This document shows, in pieces, positions 57,729-64,000 of a stretch of 64,000 nt of DNA. Location: the NCBI GenBank assembly GCA_040508545.1, contig JBEVMR010000098.1:3914-67913 (forward strand), read 5' to 3'. The stretch comes from VRUE01 sp040508545. GTDB taxonomy: Bacteria > Actinomycetota > Thermoleophilia > Solirubrobacterales > 70-9. A program made the position numbers and the translations under genes. Each line of letters begins with the position of its first letter. Position 1 is the first letter of the stretch. The notes below the pieces were generated by a model, which was not told the origin of the DNA, ran no database searches, and worked only from the letters and a program-made list of their open reading frames with translations.

Positions 57729-59009
57729 TCACGGCGCCTTCACCGAGTCCTTCGGCGATTCGAACGCGGCCAGGGCGAGCGTCGTGCTGATTGGCTGCTC
57801 ACCCGAGCTGGAGATGCGGAGCTTGGCCTCCTCCTGGACCTCGAAACCGACCGCGAACAGCGCATCGACCGCCGCGGCCACCCTTTCCCAGCCCCGCTGG
57901 TCGAGCCGCAGCAGGGACCAGCTGAGGTGATTGTCGGTGCGGGCCTCGAAAGTGCCTGCCTCGATTGCCTTCTTGACCTGATCGGAGAGCTGCCCGAAGG
58001 TCCGCCAGCTGTACGTCGCCTTGACCGGGTCCGGCACGTCGGCCCAGGCAACGTTGTCGAAGATCGCCGGCCCGGTCGCCCGGTAGAAGTACTCGACCGC
58101 GCCGCGCCGCCTACCACCCCGCTTCTCGCCGACCTTGCTCAGCCAGCCGATCTCGGCCAGCATCTTGAAGCGACGGCGTATGCCGTCCACGGAAGCGCCG
58201 CCAACTTCCTCGTGGAACTGGCGGGCGCTCATCTCGCGCAGGTTCGTCTCCGCGACGATCTCCAGGCATAGCTCGTCCGCGAACACTTTGGAGACGCGCA
58301 GCGGGAACGGCACCGCGCAGCTTGCGCCCTCGACCAGGGTCGAGCCGCCGTCTCGCTGACCCCCTGGGCCGTGGCGACGCGGCGATTCGAACAAGGCCAT
58401 CGCGGTCGTAGCCAGGATTGGCTGCTCGCCCGAGTCGAAGATGCGGAGTTTGGCGTCGGCCTGCTCCTCGAAGATCGTCTCGAACAGCTGGTCGACGGCG
58501 GCGATCAGCTGGTCCCAGCCGAGCTGATCGAGGAGCAGCGGGGTCCAGCTGAGGTGACTGTCGGCGCGGGCGTCGAAGGTGCCCGCCTGCAGGGCTTCGC
58601 GCACTCGCTCGGCGAGCTGGCCGAAGGTTCGCCAGCTGAAGGCGACGCGGATCGAGTACGGCACCATGGACCAGGTCTCGTTGTCGAAGACGGCGAGCTC
58701 GGTCGCCCGGTAGAAGTGCTCCTTGCCGCCCCGGCGGCGTCCGCCTGACTCGCGGCGGACGAACCTGAGCCAGCCGTGCTCGGCGAGCCTTTTGAAGTGG
58801 CGATCGACCCGGGTCACCGAGCCGCCGCCGAACTCCGCGTGGAACGCGCTCGGACTCATTTCCCGCATGTAGAGCTCGGTCACGATCTTCAACCGCAGCT
58901 CGTCCGCGAACACGACGGCGAGGCGCCGCAGGTAGGACGCTCGGGACTTGTTGCCGATCCAAACTTTTGCCACGCGATTCCTCTCGAATGCTTCGTGCTT
59001 GCTGAGCAT
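57729..59009 (-). CDS. Tandem-duplicated winged-helix regulator-like protein
   Basis: 426 aa made of two homologous ~200-residue halves (about 1-210 and 211-426). Each half has VFADEL-L-IV-E--LREMS, a helix-turn-helix with VDR-FK-LAE-GWL/IRRRFKMLAEIGWL, GGRRRG--E-FYRAT, SWRTFGQL, an A-GTFDAR-D-HLSW segment and a sensor-like C end (E--AKLRI--SGEQPI-TT-A---FESP). The second unit of each half resembles effector domains seen in some actinobacterial ArsR-like regulators. No dimer partner is needed if the halves pair internally. Target unknown. Confidence 0.7.
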   Translation of the reverse strand: MLSKHEAFERNRVAKVWIGNKSRASYLRRLAVVFADELRLKIVTELYMREMSPSAFHAEFGGGSVTRVDRHFKRLAEHGWLRFVRRESGGRRRGGKEHFYRATELAVFDNETWSMVPYSIRVAFSWRTFGQLAERVREALQAGTFDARADSHLSWTPLLLDQLGWDQLIAAVDQLFETIFEEQADAKLRIFDSGEQPILATTAMALFESPRRHGPGGQRDGGSTLVEGASCAVPFPLRVSKVFADELCLEIVAETNLREMSARQFHEEVGGASVDGIRRRFKMLAEIGWLSKVGEKRGGRRRGAVEYFYRATGPAIFDNVAWADVPDPVKATYSWRTFGQLSDQVKKAIEAGTFEARTDNHLSWSLLRLDQRGWERVAAAVDALFAVGFEVQEEAKLRISSSGEQPISTTLALAAFESPKDSVKAP

Positions 59010-59157
59010 CAGAAAGTTTATGCGGTTTCACTACGGAACCGGAGCGGTCTCCTAGGCAAACGCTAGCTACCGTCACTTCGATTCCCCTAAAGGACGGAAG
59101 GGGGTGAGGAGATGAAGCTCGTAGCGACCGAGTTGGCTCTGCCGGTCCTATCTATCC

Positions 59158-59206
59158 GGAAGTCCGGCTGATAGGCCTCCATCAACGGGCATGGAGCCGG
59201 ACTTCC
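59158..59206. terminator. Palindrome downstream of the GST-like gene
   Basis: GGAAGTCCGGCT (59158-59169) and AGCCGGACTTCC (59195-59206) pair perfectly. Inner bases GGCCTCCAT/ATGGAG can extend or compete with the stem. It lies in a gene-free 231-nt gap between the regulator start (59009) and the GST-like stop (59241); a terminator is the simplest role. Confidence 0.5.
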
Positions 59207-59240
59207 GCCTGAACGGGGAGTCCGGCCATATGCCCACCGG

Positions 59241-59543
59241 CTACTGCGTGCCCTCGGTGTTCGCGGCCGGGTGTTCGCCGGCCCAGCGGGCGATCGTGCC
59301 TGAGCCGGAGATGACCTCGCCGTCATCGAGGACGAGGATCGGGACCTCGTTGGTGCCGCTCAGCTTCTTCACCTCGGCCCGGGCCTCGCCGCGGCCGCCC
59401 CAGGTCCAGGGCACCAGGCGGTAGCCGCCGACCACCCGCAGCTCGTACGTGTACCCGGCGGCATCGAGCGCCTTCGCCGCTTTTGCGCACGGATGCGCGA
59501 AGCCCGGCCCAAATTTCTTCTGTCCACAGGTGTAGAGGATCAT
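59241..59543 (-). CDS. Glutathione S-transferase N-terminal/thioredoxin-like domain protein
   Basis: 100 aa, a single thioredoxin-like domain. ILYTCGQKKFGPGFAHPCAKAAKALDAAGYTYELRVV (cited by ILYTCG and YTYELRVV) contains two cysteines, C6 and C19. GTNEVPILVLDDGEVISGSGTIARWAGE is the GST-type cis-Pro plus glutathione-binding region. The C-terminal helical half of a full GST is absent. Probably a stand-alone disulfide/redox protein. Located before a decayed toxin-antitoxin pair. Confidence 0.85.
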   Translation of the reverse strand: MILYTCGQKKFGPGFAHPCAKAAKALDAAGYTYELRVVGGYRLVPWTWGGRGEARAEVKKLSGTNEVPILVLDDGEVISGSGTIARWAGEHPAANTEGTQ

Positions 59544-59600
59544 TGCCGGCGAAAGCTACCTGTTAGCCACCTCTCGATCCAGCGCTACGCTCGTAGCACA

Positions 59601-59860
59601 ATGGTAGAAGTTGCCACCAGGGAGTTGAGGAACGACACCGCCGGGGTCCTACGGCGGGTCGAGGCCGGCGAGCGCGTCGTGATCACGGTCAGGGTAAGCC
59701 GGTCGCCGATTTGGTGCCGCACCGGCCCGAGGGGCCCCGATGGGTGGGTCCCGAGGAGGTGATGGAGATCGTCGCCAAGTACTCGGCCGATCCAGGCCTG
59801 AGGGACGATCTCAAGCGCATAGCGGGCGACACCACCGACGATCTCGGTCCGATTCGGTGA
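59601..59860 (+). pseudogene. vapB: Frameshifted Phd/YefM-type antitoxin (VapB)
   Basis: The first ~32 codons give MVEVATRELRNDTAGVLRRV and VITVR, the prevent-host-death fold. A single missing base near 59695 shifts the frame; in the other frame the protein would continue GKPVADLVPHRPEGPRW, then VMEIVAKYSADPGLRDDLKRIAGD and stop at 59860. So one frameshift separates a full antitoxin of about 86 aa. It directly precedes the toxin, with the normal GTGA overlap still visible. Confidence 0.75.
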
Positions 59861-60145
59861 ACGCGAGCCGTCCAGTCAGAGGAGTGCTTGACACGTCGAT
59901 CTTCGTTGCCCTCGAGAGCGGGCGCAAGCTGAATCAAGCGGCGCTGCCCAGGCAGAATGCGATCTCGATCGTGACGCGAGCGGAGCTTCGCGCGCGCCTA
60001 CTTCGCCGCCTCAGGGCGCCGGGTGAATGCGAACGACATGTGGATTGCCGCGACGGCTGCCGCGCACGAGATCCCCGTGGTCACCCAAGACGCGGACTTC
60101 GACGCCCTCAACGGGGTAGCGGGTCTGACTGTGATCCCGGTTTGA
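59857..60145 (+). pseudogene. vapC: Decayed VapC-type PIN-domain toxin
   Basis: Starts at GTG (59857). Residues RGVLDTSIFVALESGRKL give the PIN N terminus with its first Asp, then SIVTRAELRARLL with the Glu. The middle is missing, and after a frameshift VNANDMWIAATAAAHEIPVVTQDADFDAL and GLTVIPV follow, containing the D-x-x-x-A and DxDF motifs. Total coverage is about 86 of an expected ~130 residues. The loss of a ribonuclease toxin next to a broken antitoxin is consistent. Confidence 0.75.
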
Positions 60146-60464
60146 GTCCCGCCCCCGTCGCGAAAGCCATCGCGAGCCCCTCCGCGGTTGCCTGACCTGC
60201 CTCCGGCGCGCCGATCGCCAGGGTCAGATCGCGGCAGCCTTCCACGAGCGTGAGATCGAGGAAGGCGCAGCATTGTTTCTCGGCCTCGACGATCGCCGCC
60301 AGGTCTTCGCGGGTCTCGGGGTCAGGGCGGAAGCGCAGCAGGTGCTTGCCGTCGGTTTTCTGGTGATCGATGAGGCTCTTGCGCCCGATCTCGCCGATCG
60401 CCGCCAGCCGCTGTTCCATGTCGCCGACGTTGAGCGAGCAGACGATGGGAAGGTCTTGGGCCAT
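60108..60464 (-). CDS. Conserved hypothetical protein with Cys-Cys motif
   Basis: 118 aa. PIVCSLNVGDMEQRLAAIGE, LRFRPDPETREDLAAIVEAEKQCCAFLDLTL and LAIGAPEAG (the middle cited by ends) match a domain frequently fused to, or found near, MerR-type or metal-responsive genes, with a QCC pair and an N-terminal Cys that could bind metal. No DNA-binding domain is present. The last ~40 nt overlap the decayed vapC on the opposite strand. Function unknown. Confidence 0.65.
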   Translation of the reverse strand: MAQDLPIVCSLNVGDMEQRLAAIGEIGRKSLIDHQKTDGKHLLRFRPDPETREDLAAIVEAEKQCCAFLDLTLVEGCRDLTLAIGAPEAGQATAEGLAMAFATGAGLKPGSQSDPLPR

Positions 60465-60488
60465 CGTTTCCCAGTGTAGGTAGCGCGA

Positions 60489-61772
60489 TCAGCCGTGCAG
60501 CGCTTCGAGCCGCTCGAAGATCGTCGGCACGTGGCCTAGGTAGGCGTCGTAGTCGAAGACAGCATCGAGGTCGAGCTCGGGGGCGGCCTCGGCGAGCAGC
60601 TCGCGGAAGTGGGTGCCGGTGTCCCAGGCGCGCTGGGCGTTCTCCTGGACGACGCGGTAGGCGTCGTCGCGGCTGAGGCCGGACTCGACCAGAGCGGTCA
60701 GGGCGCGCTGGCTGAAGAGGGCGCCGTGGGTCAGCTCGAGGTTCTCCTTCATCCGCTCGGTGCGGATCGTCATCTCCGCCGCGACCTTTGCCGCCAGGTC
60801 CTGCATGTAGTCGAGGCCGATCGTCGCGTCGGGCAGGATCACCCGCTCGGCGCCGGAGTGGGAGATGTCGCGCTCGTGCCAGAGGGCAACGTTCTCGAGG
60901 CCGGTCTGCGCGTAGCCGCGCAGCACCCGGGCCAGGCCGGTGATCCGCTCGGTGCGGATCGGGTTGCGCTTGTGCGGCATCGCCGAGGATCCCTTCTGGC
61001 CGGCGCCGAACGGCTCTTCTACCTCGCGCACCTCGGTGCGCTGCAGGTTGCGCACCTCGGTCGCGAAGCGCTCGAGGCCGGCGCCGGCGATCGCGATGCG
61101 CGAGGTCAGCACGGCGTGGCGGTCGCGCGGCACGACCTGGGTGGCGACGTCCTCGCGCTGCAGCCCCAGCCGCTCCATCACCCGCGCCTCGACCACGGGC
61201 GGCACCGAGGCGTAGGTGCCGACCGCGCCGGAGAGCTTGCCGAAGCGCAGCTGCTCGAAGGCGTCGCTGAGGCGGGCGAGGTTGCGGTCGGCCTCGAAGG
61301 CGAAGCCGGCGAGGCGCAGCCCGAAGGTGGTCGGCTCGGCGTGGACCCCGTGCGTGCGGCCGACGCAGAGCGTGTCGCGGTGCTCGAGCGCCCGTTCGAT
61401 CAGGGCGTCGCGGTAGGCGCGCGCCGAGGCGAGGACGATCTCGCCGGCCTGGCCCAGCTGCAGCGCCAGCGCCGTGTCGAGCACGTCGGAGGAGGTGAGC
61501 CCGTAGTGGATCCAGCGGCCGTGCTCGCCGACGGACTGGGCGACGACGTCGACGAAGGCAGCGACGTCGTGGTCGGTCACCTTCTCCCGCTCGTTGACCG
61601 CCTCGACGGTGAAGGCGGCGTTCGCCCGGGCGGCCACGGCCGCCTCGGCCGGGACGACGCCCTCCTCGGCCCAGGCCTCGGTCGCCGCCAGCTCGACCTC
61701 GAGCCAGCACTCGAGCTTGCGCTGCGGGGACCAGACCTCGCCGATCTCCTTGCGCGTGTAGCGGGGGATCAC
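60489..61772 (-). CDS. purB: Adenylosuccinate lyase
   Basis: 427 aa. It removes fumarate in two purine steps (SAICAR to AICAR and adenylosuccinate to AMP). MIPRYTRKEIGEVW, SSDVLDTALALQL, GRTHGVHAEPTTFGLRLA and the signature GSSAMPHKRNPI with the active-site Ser loop are complete. It overlaps the purE stop (ATGA), so purE-purB form an operon. Confidence 0.96.
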   Translation of the reverse strand: MIPRYTRKEIGEVWSPQRKLECWLEVELAATEAWAEEGVVPAEAAVAARANAAFTVEAVNEREKVTDHDVAAFVDVVAQSVGEHGRWIHYGLTSSDVLDTALALQLGQAGEIVLASARAYRDALIERALEHRDTLCVGRTHGVHAEPTTFGLRLAGFAFEADRNLARLSDAFEQLRFGKLSGAVGTYASVPPVVEARVMERLGLQREDVATQVVPRDRHAVLTSRIAIAGAGLERFATEVRNLQRTEVREVEEPFGAGQKGSSAMPHKRNPIRTERITGLARVLRGYAQTGLENVALWHERDISHSGAERVILPDATIGLDYMQDLAAKVAAEMTIRTERMKENLELTHGALFSQRALTALVESGLSRDDAYRVVQENAQRAWDTGTHFRELLAEAAPELDLDAVFDYDAYLGHVPTIFERLEALHG

Positions 61773-62251
61773 GCGTTGATTATCCGGATGGCGAGCAGGC
61801 CGGCGTTCTTCGCCCCGTCGACTGCGACGCAGGCCACCGGCACGCCGGGGGGCATCTGCACCGCCGAGAGCAGCGCATCGAGGCCGCCGAGGCTCTTGCC
61901 GAGGATCGGCACCCCAATCACAGGTAGGTCGGTGTGGGCGGCGGCGACGCCGGGCAGGGCGGCCGACATTCCCGCACCGGCGATGATCACCCTCAAGCCA
62001 CGCATGCGGGCGCTGTGGCAGTACTCGCGGACCAGCTCGGGGTCGCGGTGGGCGCTCATCACCCGCACCTCGTAGCGGATGCCCGCTTCCTGCAGCGCGG
62101 TCCCCGCGGGTTGCATCTTGGGCTTGTCGTTTTTCGAGCCCATGATGATCCCGACGTGGGGCTCGTCGACCTCGATCTCCTCGAATGCCTCCTCCACCTC
62201 GGGCATCGTGGTCGGCACGGCCGGCTGCGGCTCCTCTGAGATCTCGCTCAT
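61769..62251 (-). CDS. purE: N5-carboxyaminoimidazole ribonucleotide mutase
   Basis: 160 aa from the ATG at 62251; the longer frame is antisense to other sequence. The catalytic core VGIIMGSKNDKPKMQPAG, SAHRDPELVREYC and IIAGAGMSAALPGVAAAHTDLPVIGVPI (the last cited by its ends) belong to class I PurE. An N-terminal acidic ~30-residue extension (EEPQPAVPTTMPEVEEAFEEIEVDE, in two pieces) is unusual for PurE. It precedes purB in a purD-purE-purB unit. Confidence 0.95.
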   Translation of the reverse strand: MSEISEEPQPAVPTTMPEVEEAFEEIEVDEPHVGIIMGSKNDKPKMQPAGTALQEAGIRYEVRVMSAHRDPELVREYCHSARMRGLRVIIAGAGMSAALPGVAAAHTDLPVIGVPILGKSLGGLDALLSAVQMPPGVPVACVAVDGAKNAGLLAIRIINA

Positions 62252-62276
62252 CCCTTCCTCTCTCGTTTGCTTGTCG

Positions 62277-63551
62277 TCAACTGGGTACCCGCTCGACCGC
62301 ACGGGCGGCGATGTCGGAGCGGATCTGCATGCCGTCGAAGGAGATCCGGCCCGCCGCATCGTACGCACGATCGCGCGCCGCGGCGGGCGTCGCGCCCAGC
62401 GCCGTCAGGTTGAGCACGCGGCCGCCCGCGGTGACGATCTCGCCACCTCGCTCGGCGGTGCCGGCATGGGTCACCTCGGCCAGCTCCGCGGCTGCGTCGA
62501 GACCGCTGATCACGTCGCCCTTCGAGGAGGACTCCGGATAGCCGGCGGAGGCCAGGACCAAGGTCACCGCCCAGTCCTCGCCGAACTCGGCCTCGGCGCT
62601 GGCCAGGCCGCCCGGCTCGCGTGCCGCCAGGCAGAGGTCAACCAGGTCGGAGCGCAGGCGCGGCAGCACCGCCTGCGTCTCGGGGTCGCCGAATCGGGTG
62701 TTGAACTCGAGCACCTTGGGGCCCTCGGGCCCGACCATCAGGCCGGCGTAGAGGACGCCGTGGAAGGGGATGCCGCGGGCTGCCATCGCAGCGACGACGG
62801 GCCGGTGCACGGCGTCGACGATCTCCTCGACCTCGACCGGCCCGAAGCCGGGCACGGGCGAGTAGCTGCCCATGCCGCCGGTGTTGGGCCCCTCGTCGCC
62901 GTCGAAGATCCGCTTGTAATCCTGCGCGGGCGCCAGGGGCACGACGTTCTCGCCGTCGCAGAGCGCGAGCAGGGAGAGCTCTTCGCCCTCGAGGAACTCC
63001 TCCAGGACGACGGTCGTGTCGCCGAAACGCCGCTCGCCGAAGAAGACCTCGACCGCCTCGCGCGCCTCCTCCTCTGAGGCACAGATGATCACGCCCTTGC
63101 CAGCCGCCAGTCCGTCGGCCTTGAGCACAGCCGGGTAAGCGGCGCGGGCGATCTGGTCGAGCGCCTCCTCGCGGCTGAGCAGGAGGACGTGGGAGGCGGT
63201 CGGGATCCCGGCCTCCTTCATCAGCTGCTTGGCGAAGGCCTTCGAGCCCTCCAGCTCAGCCGCGGCTCGCCTCGGCCCAAAGGCGGCGATCCCCGCTTCC
63301 TCGAGGGCATCGACCACGCCGGCGACCAGCGCCGCCTCCGGCCCGACCGCAACCAAATCGACGCCGCGCTCCCGCGCCACAGCCACGATCGCCTCGACGT
63401 CGTCAGCGCCGACCTCCGGCAGGCACTCAGCATCAGCAGCGATCCCAGCATTGCCAGGAGCACAGAGCAATTCAGGAGCGTGGCGCGAGCGAGCAAACGC
63501 CCGCACCATCGCGTGCTCCCGCCCACCTCCCCCTACGACGAGAACTTTCAA
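62277..63551 (-). CDS. purD: Phosphoribosylamine-glycine ligase (GAR synthetase)
   Basis: 424 aa ATP-grasp enzyme. KVLVVGGGGREHAMV and LLCAPGNAGIAADA open the protein; VLKADGLAAGKGVIIC, LEEFLEGEELSLLALCDGE and the metal-binding FNTRFGDPETQAVLPRL are all present. It ligates glycine, which GlyA can supply, onto phosphoribosylamine. It stands 25 nt upstream of purE on the same strand, so purD-purE-purB are probably one transcript. Confidence 0.96.
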   Translation of the reverse strand: MKVLVVGGGGREHAMVRAFARSRHAPELLCAPGNAGIAADAECLPEVGADDVEAIVAVARERGVDLVAVGPEAALVAGVVDALEEAGIAAFGPRRAAAELEGSKAFAKQLMKEAGIPTASHVLLLSREEALDQIARAAYPAVLKADGLAAGKGVIICASEEEAREAVEVFFGERRFGDTTVVLEEFLEGEELSLLALCDGENVVPLAPAQDYKRIFDGDEGPNTGGMGSYSPVPGFGPVEVEEIVDAVHRPVVAAMAARGIPFHGVLYAGLMVGPEGPKVLEFNTRFGDPETQAVLPRLRSDLVDLCLAAREPGGLASAEAEFGEDWAVTLVLASAGYPESSSKGDVISGLDAAAELAEVTHAGTAERGGEIVTAGGRVLNLTALGATPAAARDRAYDAAGRISFDGMQIRSDIAARAVERVPS

Positions 63552-63560
63552 GCGCGTTAC

Positions 63561-63842
63561 CTAGAGCGAGTCGGCCAGCACGTCCGCCGGCATCGCAGTC
63601 AGCGTCTGGCTGGTCATAGTCCCGCGCGACCCCAGCTCCACGGAGACCTTCGCCATCGTCTTCTCGTCAGGAGCCTCGACGATCGTGACGAAGTCGTACT
63701 GCCCCAGCGTCGCATATTGGGCCTGGACTTTCGCCCCGATCTGTTCGACCTCCTGATTGACCTCAGCAACCCGCCCAGGATTGTTCTTAAGCGTCCGAAC
63801 ACCCTCAGCGGTCAAGTTGGTCAGCATCACGTAAGTAGGCAT
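63561..63842 (-). CDS. GYD-domain protein
   Basis: 93 aa from the ATG at 63842, which has a GAGGAG site at the right distance; an ATG two codons earlier is crowded against it. TYVMLTNLTAEGVRTLKNNP, ATLGQYDFVTIVEAPDE and SRGTMTSQTLTAM define the small ferredoxin-like GYD fold. Such proteins are common in actinobacteria, and the function is unknown. It is 9 nt upstream of purD on the same strand, so it may be the first gene of the purD-purE-purB unit. Confidence 0.88.
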   Translation of the reverse strand: MPTYVMLTNLTAEGVRTLKNNPGRVAEVNQEVEQIGAKVQAQYATLGQYDFVTIVEAPDEKTMAKVSVELGSRGTMTSQTLTAMPADVLADSL

Positions 63843-63912
63843 CGTCATCTCCTCTGTGCGCTCTCAGCGGGGAGCTTCGAGCCTACGCTAATCGCAGCCA
63901 TCGAGGAAGGGG

Positions 63913-64000
63913 GTCCGGGGTGTCCCTCCTGCGCAGCGGCGTCCTCTTTTTCGCCCCGAGAGCGACCTCGGATGGCCGCCGGCTACGAGGCGAAAAACCC
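63913..64000. repeat. Second copy of the long palindromic element (cut by the window end)
   Basis: The sequence from GGGTGTCCCTCC to GGCGAAAAACCC follows the 22080-22165 copy closely: GTGTCCCTCC, GCAGCGGCGTCC, TCTTTTTCGCCCC and GAGGCGAAAAACCC are conserved, with divergence in the loop. The right arm would lie beyond base 64000. Confidence 0.75.

Noticed and set aside
1..64000. CRISPR arrays, rRNA genes, complete insertion sequences, prophage structural genes
   Set aside because: No repeat-spacer pattern, rRNA-like segment, IS ends with transposase, or phage structural gene was seen by reading.

Overview
This 64-kb window is chromosomal DNA from a high-GC actinobacterium, most likely class Thermoleophilia (Solirubrobacterales-like). 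The evidence is the strongly G+C-rich codon use, frequent GTG starts, many 4-nt ATGA/GTGA gene overlaps, the long actinobacterial-type GlyA, the PurS-PurQ-PurL set, a LpqY-SugABC-like sugar transporter, and secreted-protein architectures typical of that group. The placement is inferred from family recognition, not from a marker gene.

Layout. 1-4.6 kb: end of a MarR regulator, a secreted repeat/PKD protein, a TetR regulator and glyA. 4.8-12.0 kb: a likely genomic island between tRNA-Ala(CGC) and a decayed 45-nt copy of that tRNA's 3' half. It carries a three-gene minus-strand operon: a ~1,385-aa Fe-S PD-(D/E)XK nuclease fused to a UPF1-like SF1 helicase, a C5-cytosine DNA methyltransferase overlapping it by 4 nt, and an unknown 210-aa helical protein. 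This restriction/defence-like module is the best candidate here for an undescribed system. 12.1-17.1 kb: an acidic disordered protein, a drug-type ABC exporter, a small PD-(D/E)XK protein, tRNA-Ala(TGC), an MBL-fold protein and an ArsR/SRPBCC pair. 17.2-26.3 kb: lipA-lipB, a membrane protein, and a pyruvate dehydrogenase cluster (E1alpha, E1beta, E2, Lpd) with a DsbA-like protein; LipA/LipB supply the lipoyl cofactor that E2 needs. 26.4-29.8 kb: thiamine genes (thiE diverging from a TPP riboswitch, thiO and a fused thiS-thiG).

29.8-38.2 kb: a second island inserted at tRNA-Lys(TTT), bounded by a 43-nt direct repeat of the tRNA 3' end. It holds a decayed MFS gene, small secreted proteins, a tRNA-Met-like fragment, an alpha/beta hydrolase-glycosyltransferase fusion with its TetR repressor, a flavin monooxygenase with an HxlR regulator, and hypotheticals. 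No integrase gene remains in either island.

38.2-64 kb is mostly purine biosynthesis: purN-purH (with a DUF3800 gene), purF, purS-purQ-purL, purC, purE-purB and purD. Between these lie a TetR-controlled MFS exporter, a trehalose/maltose-type ABC importer, a cytochrome P450, a tandem-duplicated winged-helix protein and a decayed VapBC toxin-antitoxin pair.

Several palindromic repeats occur: a ~123-bp long inverted repeat with a second copy at the window end, a 22-nt repeat shared by thiO and an intergenic terminator, and a 48-nt hairpin inside purQ. At four regulator genes, inverted repeats overlap or lie near the regulator start and look like autoregulatory operators.
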